From Oreohelix idahoensis (Eukaryota; Mollusca; Gastropoda; Stylommatophora; Oreohelicidae), in assembly GCA_024509875.1 (NCBI GenBank), contig JAMPIV010022925.1, positions 127,001 through 191,000 of the forward strand: a stretch of DNA of 64,000 nt. Direction: 5' to 3'. Below are positions 48,617 through 60,454 of this stretch, one piece after another. A program made the translations under genes and the position numbers. The notes beneath the pieces were generated by a model. That model was not told the origin of the DNA. It searched no databases and saw only the letters and a list, made by a program, of their open reading frames with translations. The stretch's first letter is position 1. Every line of letters starts with the position of its first letter.

Positions 48617-48806
48617 AAATTAATATTAGACAAACATAAAGGTATGTTTTCAGGCACTCGCAAGAAATAAAGAAGTAGAACACTTGGACAACAGAAAAAC
48701 AACAGACGTGAGTGGCTTACCCAGGGTTCGAACCCCGTACCTTCCGTACGACAACTCCGCCTAGCTATCAAGCGAATCACACTGACCCCACGGCCAGCTA
48801 GGCATC
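48617..48806 (-). mobile_element. tRNA-derived SINE, minus strand, full head
   Basis: The reverse complement runs GGATGCCTAGCTGGCCGTGG (A-box region), GGGTTCGAACCCTGG (B box), the family body ACTCACGTCTGTTGTTTTTC and the tail TGTCTAATATTAATTT. The portion 48617-48759 is mirrored perfectly at 48815-48957. Confidence 0.85.
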
Positions 48807-48814
48807 CCCAAAAA

Positions 48815-48957
48815 CGGAGTTGTCGTACGGAAGGTACGGGGTTCGAACCCTGGGTAAGCCACTCACGTCTGTTGTTTTTCTGTTGTCCAAGTGTTCTACT
48901 TCTTTATTTCTTGCGAGTGCCTGAAAACATACCTTTATGTTTGTCTAATATTAATTT
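48815..48957 (+). mobile_element. tRNA-derived SINE, plus strand, 5'-truncated mirror copy
   Basis: Starts inside the tRNA head at CGGAGTTGTCGTACGG and continues through the B box and body to TTTGTCTAATATTAATTT. Every base matches the complement of 48617-48759 on inspection. The two arms are separated by 55 bp, giving a near-palindrome. Confidence 0.85.
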
Positions 48958-49440
48958 ACTGTTTACAGGCCTCGGGTTTCCCTTCCTTATGTGTTATTTA
49001 TACTTAATTCTTTGCTGAGTTACCTTCAGCTGGGGGCTCATTAAATACGAGTATAAAATATATATTTCTCCCAGAAGAGGGCGGAGAATATAAAGTTTAC
49101 TTAGAAGATGCAGTTGTTGCACTTGCCATTCTAAAATTCATGTGAGAATCTCTAATAAACGGGCGTTAAAATTCCTTTTTACATATCTGCCAAAAGTAAT
49201 TTTCAGCGAATGTAGCTTCCTTTTGAAAATTAATTCTTTTACTCCAATTTTGGCCACCAGTGGACCAGTATTGCAGATCAAAGGAGACATCCAGCGACAT
49301 ATGGTATATACAAAAAATTAGCTGTCCGATTGACTAAATAGTTGTTTATCTGTCCATGGTATTTTATTAAAAAAGCAGAGATGCATAGAATGAACCATTT
49401 ATAACACATAAGGAAGGGAAACCCGAGGCCTGTAAACAAA
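48958..49440. repeat. Inverted-repeat segment (about 38-bp arms)
   Basis: ACTGTTTACAGGCCTCGGGT and the next CCCTTCC..TATGTGTTAT (48957-48999) are inverted at about 49402-49440 (ATAACACATAAGGAAGGG then AAACCCGAGGCCTGTAAAC). The interior holds a copy of dispersed family R (49160-49298). SINE tail sequence borders both sides. Confidence 0.75.
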
Positions 49441-49460
49441 TAGTTCTCAAATAGTTCTTT

Positions 49461-49520
49461 ATATCTTACGAGTGCCTGAAAACATACCTTTATGTTTGTC
49501 TAATATTTATTTATTTATAG
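49461..49520 (+). repeat. SINE 3' tail fragment
   Basis: TTACGAGTGCCTGAAAACAT then ACCTTTATGTTTGTC and TAATATTTATTTATTT, identical to the end of the SINE at 54296-54485. Only the tail is present. Confidence 0.8.
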
Positions 49521-49678
49521 CATGAACCACAGTTGTGGCACCATGTGAAGGTGGCTGCCGATCGAGCAAAGAGGAGACTGTTGCTACTCTGCAAGACGCT
49601 TTAGGTGTTTTGGTTACTGATAGTTTTACTAGTCAGTGGCCAACAACAAAAATAAGTAAATAAATAAAGAAGCTTCAT

Positions 49679-50395
49679 TCACAACTCTCCACTCCCAAAG
49701 GAGCATAGGCCTTCAACAAACACATGCCAAGTCTTCCTGTCACGTGCCATCATCTCAAGTTCTTTCCATGTTCTCCTCATCATTTTCACCTCTGTTTCCA
49801 GCTCTCTTCTACATGTGCTTCTTGGTCTACCTCTGCTTCTCTTGCCCTGGGGGTTCCAGAACAAGGACTGCCTTGTAATGCTATCCACAGGTTTCACCCC
49901 TTCACTATGGTGTGAACTTTCGTCTTCATGTCCTGAGGATAGCACCAATTAACCTGTGATGAGTTTCTTCTTGTCTACCCCTTCCACTTTGTTTCACACA
50001 GTCCCAGAACCTCGATTTTATATTCCCTAATTTCTGCTGCTACTTGTGCCACTTTCCCTTGTTCGTTTAATGTCCGAACATTCCAGGTGCCAAATCTGGA
50101 AATTCTCCTAGAAGAAAGAAGGTTAGTCAGTAACACAGACTCCTTTCGGCTTTCTCTGTGTTGCATCATACGCCTCCCTGCGAGAGGACCTTCCCCTGTC
50201 TTGGATGGCTGTGTTTTATTTTCCTTAATTGACTTGTCCATGTTTGTTGAAGTTTTTTGTGGTTTAAATTTTTTTACAGGATGGGGTAACCAGCCCCATG
50301 CCCAACCCTCCTTAGTCGCTTTCTACGACATGCATAGCAGGGAACAGTGTTACTATTCTTTGCTCCCCTTTCGGGCACCGGTAACACACGGGTGA
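49679..50395 (-). pseudogene. Internally deleted LINE: endonuclease start joined to ORF2 end
   Basis: Reading from 50395 on the minus strand there is a leader, then RRISRFGTWNVRTLNEQGKV and EIREYKIEVLGLCETKW, the first strands of an apurinic-type endonuclease domain (about 50130-49980). The domain continues to SSGHEDESSHHSEGV (49940-49900). It then joins PVDSITRQSLFWNPQGKRSR and RTWKELEMMARDRKTWHVFV, the last residues of ORF2, without the reverse transcriptase between. The junction is near 49890. One stop/frameshift lies at about 49975. A deletion of roughly 2-3 kb is inferred from normal LINE length. Confidence 0.82.
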
Positions 50396-50544
50396 AATAA
50401 AGAAGATGCTATTTTTAAAATTCTTCTGGAAAACAACATCTGTAGCCTCCAAGGATTGCCTGCTTGTCTACTAATCGTGCTCTATGAAACATCGAAGATC
50501 TCTCTTTCGTACTTCCTTTGACGAGATTTGTGGCATAAAATACA

Positions 50545-50790
50545 TATAGTGCAGACCCAAGTAGAACAGTCCCAACTAAGATGGTTTGGCCATGTCTGCA
50601 GAATGGGAGAAGATCGGCTACCACGACAAGCATGGGAAACAAAGAGCCAGGGATCCAGACCCCCAGGACGACCCAGAGTCCGCTGGGAGAACAACATTAG
50701 ACAATCTTTGAAGGACCGAGGACTAGAATGGAACCAGGCCAGGAGGAAGACAGCCGATAGGATAGTCTGGCTCTCTCTCTTCCAAACCTC
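50545..50790 (+). pseudogene. LINE ORF2 C-terminal fragment
   Basis: The frame reads QTQVEQSQLRWFGHVCRMGE, DRLPRQAWE, PGRPRVRWENNIRQSLKDRG and LEWNQARRKTADRIVW, the conserved end of an RT-type LINE. It is the cleanest of three copies of this family (others at 22100-22330 plus and 52470-52810 minus). RT is absent. Confidence 0.85.
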
Positions 50791-50809
50791 CACCCCTCAT
50801 TCTTACTAA

Positions 50810-52460
50810 GTAAGTAAGTAAATACATATTATGTTGTTACTAAAAACTGCTTTTGACCCCACTGAACTAAAACGGAAACCGACATTGACAGACATAACGA
50901 TTTCTGCTAAAGACAAAGTTAAATGCTGAGTTATTTTTTTCTCTGCTTCAAAGACTGCGTGTATGAATAATAACATTACTAAATTAAAATTGATCACATA
51001 TTTTGGCGTTTGCAACCCTTTCAGGAAAACCAGAATTCGATTTTAGACAAGATTGTAATAATCGATCCAATCTGTGAGGAACTTGGAACGGACGTAATGT
51101 TTCGATCCATTCTACATCGGCTAAATTCATCGAGTGCGTCCATCTCACTAAAAAATTCTAGCGTTAAAAAAATGGTTTTGTGATTATCACTGTTTATTGT
51201 TAATAGTCGTACAAATATAAAGATTGGACTCCGAAAAATAATTGTACATTTTAATCTGTCAAATTTTTAACGGCATCGACTCCGCTGATTGTGTATATAA
51301 ACTATAACAATATAAAAATAAGATGGAAATAACTCCATTAATTTAAAGGCTTTTGAGCAACAGAAATAATGAACTGCGAAAACAACATTGTTTCGTATCT
51401 GAAGGGCAAGCGTCGGATGGTGAATCGTGATGTGCGAATTAAATCAATGTGTTTCTACAAACAACTAGGTCTGCGAGTCTTCTGTTTTAAACACAAGCTC
51501 TTGTATTGACACAGTTTCTTATGAACTTTACGTAATGTGTTTGGTTTGGTTCGGTTTGGTTTCGTTTGGTTTGGTTTGGTGTGGTTCGGTTTAAGGACCA
51601 TCTTCATCGCACACGGATAACTCTATAAGTGATCCGATCTTCTCCCTTAGATCACACAATGAGGATCTCATCACAGTGCATGAACTCCGTAGCACCGGCC
51701 AGGATTCAAGTGTGTGTATACAGGAATCACATATTCTATAAATATTTTTATGATGGGTAGGTTTCCTAATTATTTTAAATTTTGCCACGGCAGCGGCCGT
51801 TCGTTTGGCCTACTCTTCATGATTTCCTACTGCCGATGGATTTTTAAAGTGCGCAACTTGCACACAGAAACTCCTATTTTTTTCGCCCGATTCAAGAAGT
51901 CTAGGCATCCGATCTCACTACCTAAGAGTGTGTGTGTTGTGGGGGGGGGGGGGGGGGGGGGGGAAGGGGGGAAAGGGGGGGGGAGTATGACATCATTAGG
52001 AATCACTGATTCTGAAAAAAATGTCCATTAAATATATTCTCTGTACTGGGAACGTACCTGGTACCCTTAAAATTAGAGGCAGACGACATACCCCTGAGTC
52101 ACTCCGGAGTTTAAACATATCAAAGTATATTTTATTCACAGAAGTGACAGCCACTTTGAACAACTAATATTCAGTCATCGGAATTCCCTGATTTTGTATA
52201 TAAACTATAACAATATAAAATAAGATGGAAATAACTCCATTAATTTAACTTTAACAATCTTTCGGCATGAGTAACATTATATACAACAAGTAAAGGGTAA
52301 AAAGACATTTTATGGACTAAATTTCTTTGTTGTTACCAGCTGCTCTAAAAACTGAAAATAAATGTTCTATACATTATATTGCATAGAGTAGAAGTGGATA
52401 GCCGGTTATCATTAAACAATAACTTTTTATACTCACTTACTTACTTATTATATTTACTTA
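50810..52460. other. Non-coding, with direct repeat and G-run
   Basis: No gene is seen. A 60-bp segment at 51288-51348 (GTATATAAACTATAACAATA then AAAATAAGATGGAAATAACT) recurs at 52194-52252. A TTTGG-rich stretch is at 51540-51592. A nearly pure G tract with a few A lies at 51940-51984. Confidence 0.55.
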
Positions 52461-52469
52461 CTTATTTTT

Positions 52470-52850
52470 TCCTCTTCTACCCAGTGGTGTAGAGGTTTGC
52501 CAGGTAGAGCGTCACACTATCATATCGGCTGTCTTCCTCCTGGCCTGGTTCCAATCTAGTCCTCGGTCCTTCAGAGATTGTCTAATGTTGTCCTCCCAGC
52601 GAACTCTGGGTCGTCCTGGAGATCTGGATCCCTGGCTTTTGGTTTCCTATATTTTCCGTCGTAGCCCATCTTCTACTATTCAGCAGACATGGCCAAACCA
52701 TCGTTATTAGGACTGTTGCACTTGGATCTGCAGGGGCTGGTGTTTTGAGGCCATGTCGTATCGTCTGGTTGCGGACCATGACCAGATATCTCATTTCTGA
52801 GGTTTAGAGCTGGCTTTTGTGGGTTGTGGTCATTCGTTTTATGGTGCAAA
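52470..52850 (-). pseudogene. LINE ORF2 C-terminal fragment, minus strand
   Basis: The minus strand carries the same segment as 50545-50790. TSEMRYLVMVRNQTIRHGL leads to SLGGQH and ISEGPRTRLEPGQEEDSRYD in shifted frames; at DNA level CATGGCCAAACCATCGTTAT and GACTCTGGG-like stretches match. It is more decayed than the plus-strand copy. Confidence 0.75.
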
Positions 52851-54290
52851 CAAAAAAATTAGTTTCTTTCCTTTACGTATTCTGGCTTCCATATTTTTTA
52901 AGTGATCTGTGGTGTATTAATGGTATATGAGGGGGCGGTCCGCCCGGGTGACAGCCAGGAGAGGGTCCCATCGGTCACTAATGTAACAGTACTATATTGT
53001 TAACGCCTAATAGTTGTAAGCATAATATACCTTTCTAGGTAATCTCCAAAAGAACGTTGCCAATGATGTTTATAATTGTTTCTGCGTGTTGCGCCTCAAA
53101 TAGTGTGACAATTCCTAATTACTATCGATTCTTGCACACTACGATATGTCCACGAAACACTGCTAACGCACGAAACACTGCTAAAGGGAAATGCTCAAAG
53201 TGAATATTCTGTCCGGTACGATTGGCGACGTTCTTTTGGAGATACCCTTTTCTGTGTGTTTTAAAGGGGTGCCAATGGAAGGATCTACCCAGGGTGCCAA
53301 ATAAATTAAGTACACCCCTGTAAGTGATGAAGAAAATCACATTTAAAATACACAAAGTCTAATACAAAAATCAAAACGGAAATGAACTGCACTGAACATG
53401 CGCAGTTAACAAATAGTGGGCGGAGAAACGAGAAAACTCTTGAGCAAAGAGAGATAACAATAGCGCATGGACGCCATGTCAAGTGGAAGTAACTCTCTAC
53501 CACAGAAAGGACCACTTAACGAACGATAAAGTCTCGCTTTGACCTTTCGCAGTAATGGAGACCCCAACTCTCAACACTGATGACCTTGATATTTGAAAAT
53601 TGCTTTGATTGGCATTTGCAAGAAGGTTCTGGCAGATCTAATAAAAATAGTTGAGAATAATCTTACGACAAGTTTAAAATTGGTGTATTTGTTCTTTATT
53701 TCCCATTATTGCTCCGTATGGAGGACGGAGCAACTGTTACTGCTGGTCTCCTTGAAGGAAGCCGGGATTAAAAGCATTCTTGTGTTTGTGCAACTGTCAT
53801 TTCCGTAGCAATTTCTTATTACTTGATGAGTGTGCCAGTCATAAACGTAATTTCACACTTGTCGATTCTGAGGACAAATGTGAGCAGGGTCGGCTAGTCC
53901 ATTAGGCGAACAAAGGCTGTCCTCAAGGGCGCATAGGTCCTGGGGGCGCATTCCCACTAAATGTATTTAGTTTGTTAAAAATAATTGTTTATATTAAATA
54001 ACCTATTAATTATTTCTAAAAAAGGAAATAACATTATCTAAATATTTTATGTACTAAGAATATTTTGTTTAAATATTTATTTCTTTAAAAAACATAACTC
54101 TAGTCTTCTGTGTTATTGTTGTCCGTGTTAGCGATATCTTTAAGAGTAGCAAATAGAACATTGTAACTCCTTCCGTGCCAATGAATTTGATGACCAGGGG
54201 AAGAGGGTGCGGAAGAGGAGGAGCGGTGGACGATACAAGTTTATTTTGTGATGCGGGTCGCACTATTGACCCGTCATCGAAGCGTCATGT
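52851..54290. other. Non-coding, nothing recognised
   Basis: About 1.4 kb without a supported gene. A short sequence (ACGAAACACTGCTAACGC / ACGAAACACTGCTAAAG) is repeated at about 53153 and 53171. Confidence 0.5.
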
Positions 54291-54295
54291 TTTGG

Positions 54296-54485
54296 TGATG
54301 CCTAGATGGCAGGGAGGATAGTGTGATTCGCTTGCATAGCTAGGCGGGGTTGTCGCACGGAAGGTCTTGGGTTCGAGTCCCGGGTAAGCCACTCACGTCT
54401 GTTGTTTTTCTGTTGTCTAGTTTTCTACTTCTTTATTTCTTACGAGTGCCTGATAACATACTTTTATGTTTGTCTAATATTTATT
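54296..54485 (+). mobile_element. tRNA-derived SINE, full copy
   Basis: Starts GTGATGCCTAGATGGCAGGG (A-box region) and has GGGTTCGAGTCCCGG (B box) at about 54369. It continues with CTCACGTCTGTTGTTTTTCT and TTCTACTTCTTTATTTCTTA, ending TTTGTCTAATATTTATTTAT. This is the best complete example of the family in the window. Pol III promoter boxes are intact in appearance. Confidence 0.85.
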
Positions 54486-54699
54486 TATTTTGTGATAATG
54501 ATCCATGTCGTATTCGTGCAGTGTATTGTTATTATCATAAAATAAATCTTAATAATATACAGCAAGCAGATAAATATTTTAGATGAATCGATGGACAGAT
54601 GAATGGGTGGGAATATGTAAGTTTGTTGGTGGTACAGAAAACAACTGGGGCGCAAATTTTAAATTTCGCCGTCTTCATTTTTGGTCCTTTGTCGCTGAC

Positions 54700-55065
54700 T
54701 GACAAAGCAATCAGTGACCATCACGCCTAGTGGCGTCTTGTAGGGCAGCAACAAACTGTCTCCACTTTGCTCAGTCGACAGCCATCCTTCATGTGGTGCC
54801 CGAGCTTTGGTTCATGCTTAGCCTATCTGCCTCCACAGTTCTCCGCCAGGTGGATTTTGGCCATCCTTGCTTTCGCTTTCCTTCTGGAGCCCATGTCATG
54901 ACAGTTCTGGGGATGGTGTCAGGGTCTCTTCTGAGGATGTGGCCAACACAGTTTAATTTGGTAGCTACGAGTTTAGCAGTAATTGGTTGGTGATGGTATT
55001 CAGCCAGAGCTCGGAAAGCGCTCTCTGTCGACCTCACCCTTTCACGCCATGCTGCGACCCCTGCT
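54700..55065 (-). pseudogene. LINE ORF2 C-terminal fragment with 3' UTR
   Basis: The minus strand from 55037 reads LNCVGHILRRDPDTIPRTVM, WAPEGKRKQGWPKSTWRRTV then EADRLSMNQS. The 3' UTR (54705-54790) matches the SINE-interrupted copy at 37063-37440 and preserves the uninterrupted insertion site GGCGTCTTGTAGG at 54732-54744. RT is absent. Confidence 0.82.
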
Positions 55066-58000
55066 GTATTTTTCGCGAATGCCTCTTAGATCACTTACTA
55101 TCTATTACGTTTGTATATGCTATGGGAATAACACTTTATGTATACTACATCCGCAACGTTAGGCGTGACATTCGTCCGGTGTCATTATACGTCACTAACA
55201 AATTAGTTCACACACTGCTCATCACACAAATGCAGGTTGAGATATTCCACATTGCTGACGTGGTTCTCAGCACACAGCTCACACCACACATCGGCCTTCC
55301 CGCTACTCGCCACAACCGGCAGCTTCGCTCGTTCCTCTCGCACATGCACTGACATCTTATCGCTACTCATCCCCCCCCCCCCCCCCCCATGCACTCCAAC
55401 TACATAAATTGCGTGCATGATACTCAAACTCGAGGCTTGAATTAACATCACTAACGGCCAACTCAGCTGCTCTCTCTCGCTCATCAACATCCCCATCGGT
55501 TAGCGCATCCCCTCATCTCGAGGGTTGTGAATCAATACACACCATAACCACGGCATAAAGCCCGCCATCGCGGCAATCAGGTCGCTCCTTGCACTTCTCA
55601 CGCGCCCAAACAATCACGACGCGTACTACTATGTTATCACGCTTCCTGCACCACACAGGACATATCATCACGACCGCGCGCGTTACACACACTACGTATA
55701 CAGACTTACCTCCGTCTACGCGCACTCACACTACACGATGTCATCCAATTCGCACACTGTTTTTGGCGCTCGCGTTTCCTGCACGCGTTATCTGACCATG
55801 CTGGATCGCTCTAAATAAGTCCGCTACCCGCTCTGGCGCTGCAGTTCCGTTCTTCAATAGACGCTGTACACCTTCACGCCTTCGTATCAACACGTGGAAC
55901 TTAGCTACGCAATAAACAATTCCCCCCCCCCCCCCCCCCAACTCTTACAATTTACTGCCGCACCACCTAAGTTGTCGTCCCCCCATAACTTTTTGTCGCG
56001 TAAAATTTTCTTCAAGGGTGCGGCGTCTCTACTGACCACACTATTGAACTTATATTACACCCGTCTTCGCGTTTTTCTTTTCACACCACACCCGCGTTAG
56101 ACACGGTCTCGTTTTAATCCCAATTCGCCCTTTCATAAGCTCGCTCATTGCGCACATCGCTAATCTATAAAACTGCACCATAGGCGCTGTCCGTGAAAGG
56201 TTGACCCCCCCCCCTTACATCATATGCTCGTTTATTCATCGCGCCATATAACCATTGACCAGAGAAAGAACATAGCGAGGATTTTTCGTTTTGCGTGGAG
56301 TTTTGGCCGCGGCGCTTGGGCAGAGGCACGCAGAATCATCCTCTCAATCTACATACAGCTCTCCGCAGCGGCCACCGTCGGTTCTCGCTTTAAAGCGACT
56401 GTACCAAAACCGATCCATACTAACGTACCTCTGTTGGCATGGTGTTACTCTCTCTTCTCCTTTCTCTACGCATACCCGTCTTTAAAAAAATCTTCAATTA
56501 TAAGTAATAAATAAAATAAAAATTTTCTCCCTATTAAACCGCATATCTCTCTTACGTGTTACGAGGGGCACGTTACAGACTCGCTTTCGCGACACACACA
56601 TCGTTTTTCCCCCCCCAACGCCATAATATCATGAACGATTGCAAGCATCGCCTCTCCTTGTGACACACAAGAGTCAAATATATGATCGCAAGCTGCAACA
56701 ATTCGCCGTGGCAAACATACATTCCCCCCCCCGAATCAGCACCTATCCGCGGCCCTAACTAATCTCCCACGGCACGCGCACCACACTAATAACGTTGATA
56801 AAATGGTGCCCCGCTGCCCGTTCTCGCACTCAATTGGTTATCTAAGCAACGGCCGCCGGGGGGGGCGCCCCCCAACGGGGGATCTGGGATCAGACATCCG
56901 CGATCACGTTGCCACGAGAAGCCGTAACACCTCGTCCGTCGCAATAACATTACTCACATCCGCCGTCCTCTTCGTGATGTGTATGGTAGTTTTGCAAGTC
57001 GACAGGAGTACAGTCACAGGCGCTGAGCCCTCGCCAGAGACTTATCTCCATCGAATCCCTAGGCTATAAGTGCTCAGTATACGGAGCTGCTTAGCTTCAG
57101 CGAAGAGCTGTGCGCGACGTACCTGCCACACCAACGCGCCAACAATCAACGCTGTAAATCGTCCCGACTCGTACTCTGAGCCGCGAGGGCCCATTATTTC
57201 TGACTGACCTCAGGCACCGCTCATCAACTATCCCTCAATATTACACATGCGCTTACAGCTGCGCCAGATAAGCATTCGCGTTGTGCACCCTCCTATGCAT
57301 TCTATCGTAAAATAATCTTGGCCCCCCATTTTACCCCCCCCCCTAAGTCTTTGCGCAAGATGGGTTACTCGAAAGTCTCCCACAAACTGCCAATCCCACA
57401 CGATTGCTAGGAAAGCCACAATTTGCCTCGCAGTGGGTACCATGCTTGTCGGGGACAGTTGCATTGATGCTCTCGCGCGAGAGAACTTTTTGCTAAAGAT
57501 CGTTACAGGTGACGGAAAACCTGGGCCACATTCATTTGAACCTAGACAAAAGACAGTCCACTACACGCGGCTCGGTGGCATAGCGCATCGCACCAGCCCA
57601 TTACCTGAATGATAATAGCTCTAACGCTGCATTGACACATCGCACAGTCCTAGCACCTGCCGTACATCCGCGTCATGAGCACCCTCCACGCCGCATTTTG
57701 GGACATTGATGGTTGATTCTTTGGACGTTATGCCACCCATAGTGGAGCAGATCACTCCTCTACCTATTCAGCACATTAGACTGCGCACACCATTTAGACA
57801 TCGTGAATACAAACACAATCACTCCCGCGTCTCTTCGAACGCTCCGCTTCGCCGCTCACATTGAATCACACAGCACAGACTGATTAGTCACTTCACGATC
57901 ACTTTCGCGACAGCGACAACTATACACACTCTGTCAGCCGGAACTCTCTCACGGTTGACCTATTCATACAATCCTTTCGGGTTGACCGCGTTCTACCCAC

Positions 58001-60085
58001 CCAATTCCCCCCCCCCCCCATACACACTGCTCTCTAGAACTCACGTCTTTGGCAACATTGATTATTCTCCTATTTCTACGCGTCATACACTTAATGATCG
58101 TACACGCCCGTGGGATCAAAGCGCCGTTCTGAATTCTGCTCTGCTAGGCCGCGCGATCTCTTGCACCCTCGCCGATAGCTACTTAGGCCTCCACATGATC
58201 AAGCCCCCCCCCCCCCCATCCTATAATTCGGGCACCGGGATAGGACTATATCTGGCACATTGTTTCAGCCACAGCACGCACGCGCGTTATCAGCCCCCCG
58301 TTCCAATTTTGCTCTGGGGCTCGCGCTCTGTTGCTCTCTTATCTCTCTTACCGTTGCGGTTGATAATGAACATATCTGGACGCTCGTGCTGGCTTTATAT
58401 CCAATCCGCGTCACATGACTTTTGTCGCGCATATTCAACTGCCTCACATGAGAAATTAGACCTCCGCGGGTGACATTTTCGTTCTGATCTCAAAGCCCCA
58501 CACACCGAGCGTCGCTATGCTCTATTAACCACTAATCCTTCCTGTCCATAACTTCGGGCTAGAGGCTCCTCCATATAAGAGAAATTATAGGAACATAAAT
58601 TTGGCGCGCATGGCTCTCTAAAACAACTTGGATGAATCTAGCATATAACTCGGGACACTAGCGGGACGGTTTAGCGCCGTTATTTTATGTAAATGATATT
58701 GTGCCTTTCGCAAGAGAGTTGACACAAGTTATTGGTTTCTCAGCCAGGCCCCCCCCCCCGCTCCTTGGTATATCGCTCTGTGGGCTATGATTCCCTCTCT
58801 CTCTATCCCGTGCTGTCATTCTTACTCCGCCCAATATTTTCTCTCTACCTATCTTTCTTTCTTTTTCACTCGTTATTGCGCTTACTGCTTAAGGTAGCAC
58901 ATAGTTATCTTGACTCTTGTTACAATGCTACCTATCGCCTACGGCCGCTCTAATTCCGTATAACCATTGCCACAAGGTAGCGGCTGATATCGCATACATA
59001 ACATTTGCTGGCGCTACCCAGATTTGATGGTTATAGGAGCAGGCACTCGCATCTGTAAAAACGTTACATAGGCACCAGCGCTATAGCCCGACGTGCACGC
59101 ATCACGCACGCGCATTAATCTAACTGATATCGGCGACCAACGTAGTTTGAGTATCCACCTCCTCTATCCGCAACATCGATTCTAACTCCGCTCTGTCTGT
59201 ATATTGTGTAGATCCCACTGGGGCGCAGAACCATAGCTCGCGGCTCGATTATAGATTAAGGTCACATCTTAGTTAGCACGTAATGATCTGGCTAGCGTTC
59301 CTTACACACTTTGAGATCATATCTCGCGTCCGTCCGTATAACAATGTGTTCTCGACGCTCGTGTGTCATGCCCCTCAGGTGGAAAACGCACCACCTTACT
59401 TCTCACGTGGCCCCGACTATTTCGCGTTATATCTCACATCTCTTATATCCGCATGATTTGATAATGATCTGCGCTCTCTTTCTGATTAGACTTCATACAA
59501 TCACTAACGCTTTGCCCGGTATACATATACGGAACTACTTCGAACTCGAAACCTATTTTCACGCAGTTTCTATCTTACTCCACTGTGAATTTCACGCTCG
59601 CACACCCTAAGGACCATCCAATCACCTCGCCACTCGCCAGAGTGAATGTTCAGTTTCACTCGCTTTTCAACGTTTTGCTTAAACCGCGTCACTTTTTTTG
59701 AGAGTCTACAACCTGCTCTTATCGTCTTACAAAAGCTACACGCGACACAATCTACGCCTTCAAATTTTTATAAGGTCAAACCTCACTGGACTATCGGGAA
59801 ACACCATGAGCTAAACACGGGCTGCTTGAGGGGGAATCTTATCGGCTCACCAACTAGTATAACGACACATCCACATGACGACGTCGTAATGTGACCACGA
59901 CTGTCGTCTCACTTTTATTTACACCCCCTTCACAGCACTATAAATTCACGGACTGTAACCAAGATTGGCGTATGTCACGCGCGCTTCGCCTTCATCTCTG
60001 TTTCGTGTTTACCTCGTCCACTCACGCGAAGCTCATATGTCAATCACAATACTTCTCAGATGAGCAAGCGGCTTGAGAGAGGCAA
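55066..60085. other. 5-kb C-biased, CpG-rich anonymous block
   Basis: The plus strand is C-rich and G-poor. One counted line (55561-55620) has 26 C and 11 G; another (56041-56100) has 19 C and 7 G. Pure C-runs of 8 or more occur at about 55371-55388, 55922-55939, 56206-56214, 56611-56617, 56724-56731, 57339-57346, 58008-58019, 58204-58217 and 58749-58758. CG dinucleotides are frequent, unlike the flanks. No gene, repeat or tandem unit is recognised. Open frames of up to 172 codons (57955-58473) have no motif. Confidence 0.6.
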
Positions 60086-60454
60086 GAACCACAGACCCTT
60101 TGAAGTTCGTACTCAGGGGAAGTCAGAAACCTCTGGGCTCTTTGATTTTCAGAAGCGGGTATTCGTACATAGAAAACCCGTTAGGAAACAGTAAGTCTTT
60201 GATGCCGGTCGAACACCTCGAAGAAGGCCGATCGTAAACCTTTATCTGGGAATTCTGTTTCTGATTTTTCCGTTACACACAGTAACGTGAAAATTAACAA
60301 CATCTATAGATCAGAGAAATGTGATGATATATAAACTGTGTTTTCTTAAACCTGCTATCAATTGTAGCTCAGAATTTTTGAATACTCTAAGCACGTAATG
60401 TGGTAAGTTGGGATTATATAAATAGTTATAGGGGACTTAGTGTACTGACTGAGA
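60086..60454. other. Non-coding spacer
   Basis: Composition returns to the AT-rich background. Nothing is recognised. Confidence 0.5.

Noticed and set aside
57955..58473. 172-codon frame in the C-biased block
   Set aside because: Interrupted by poly-C runs translated as proline, no domain or codon signal; likely a chance frame in skewed sequence.
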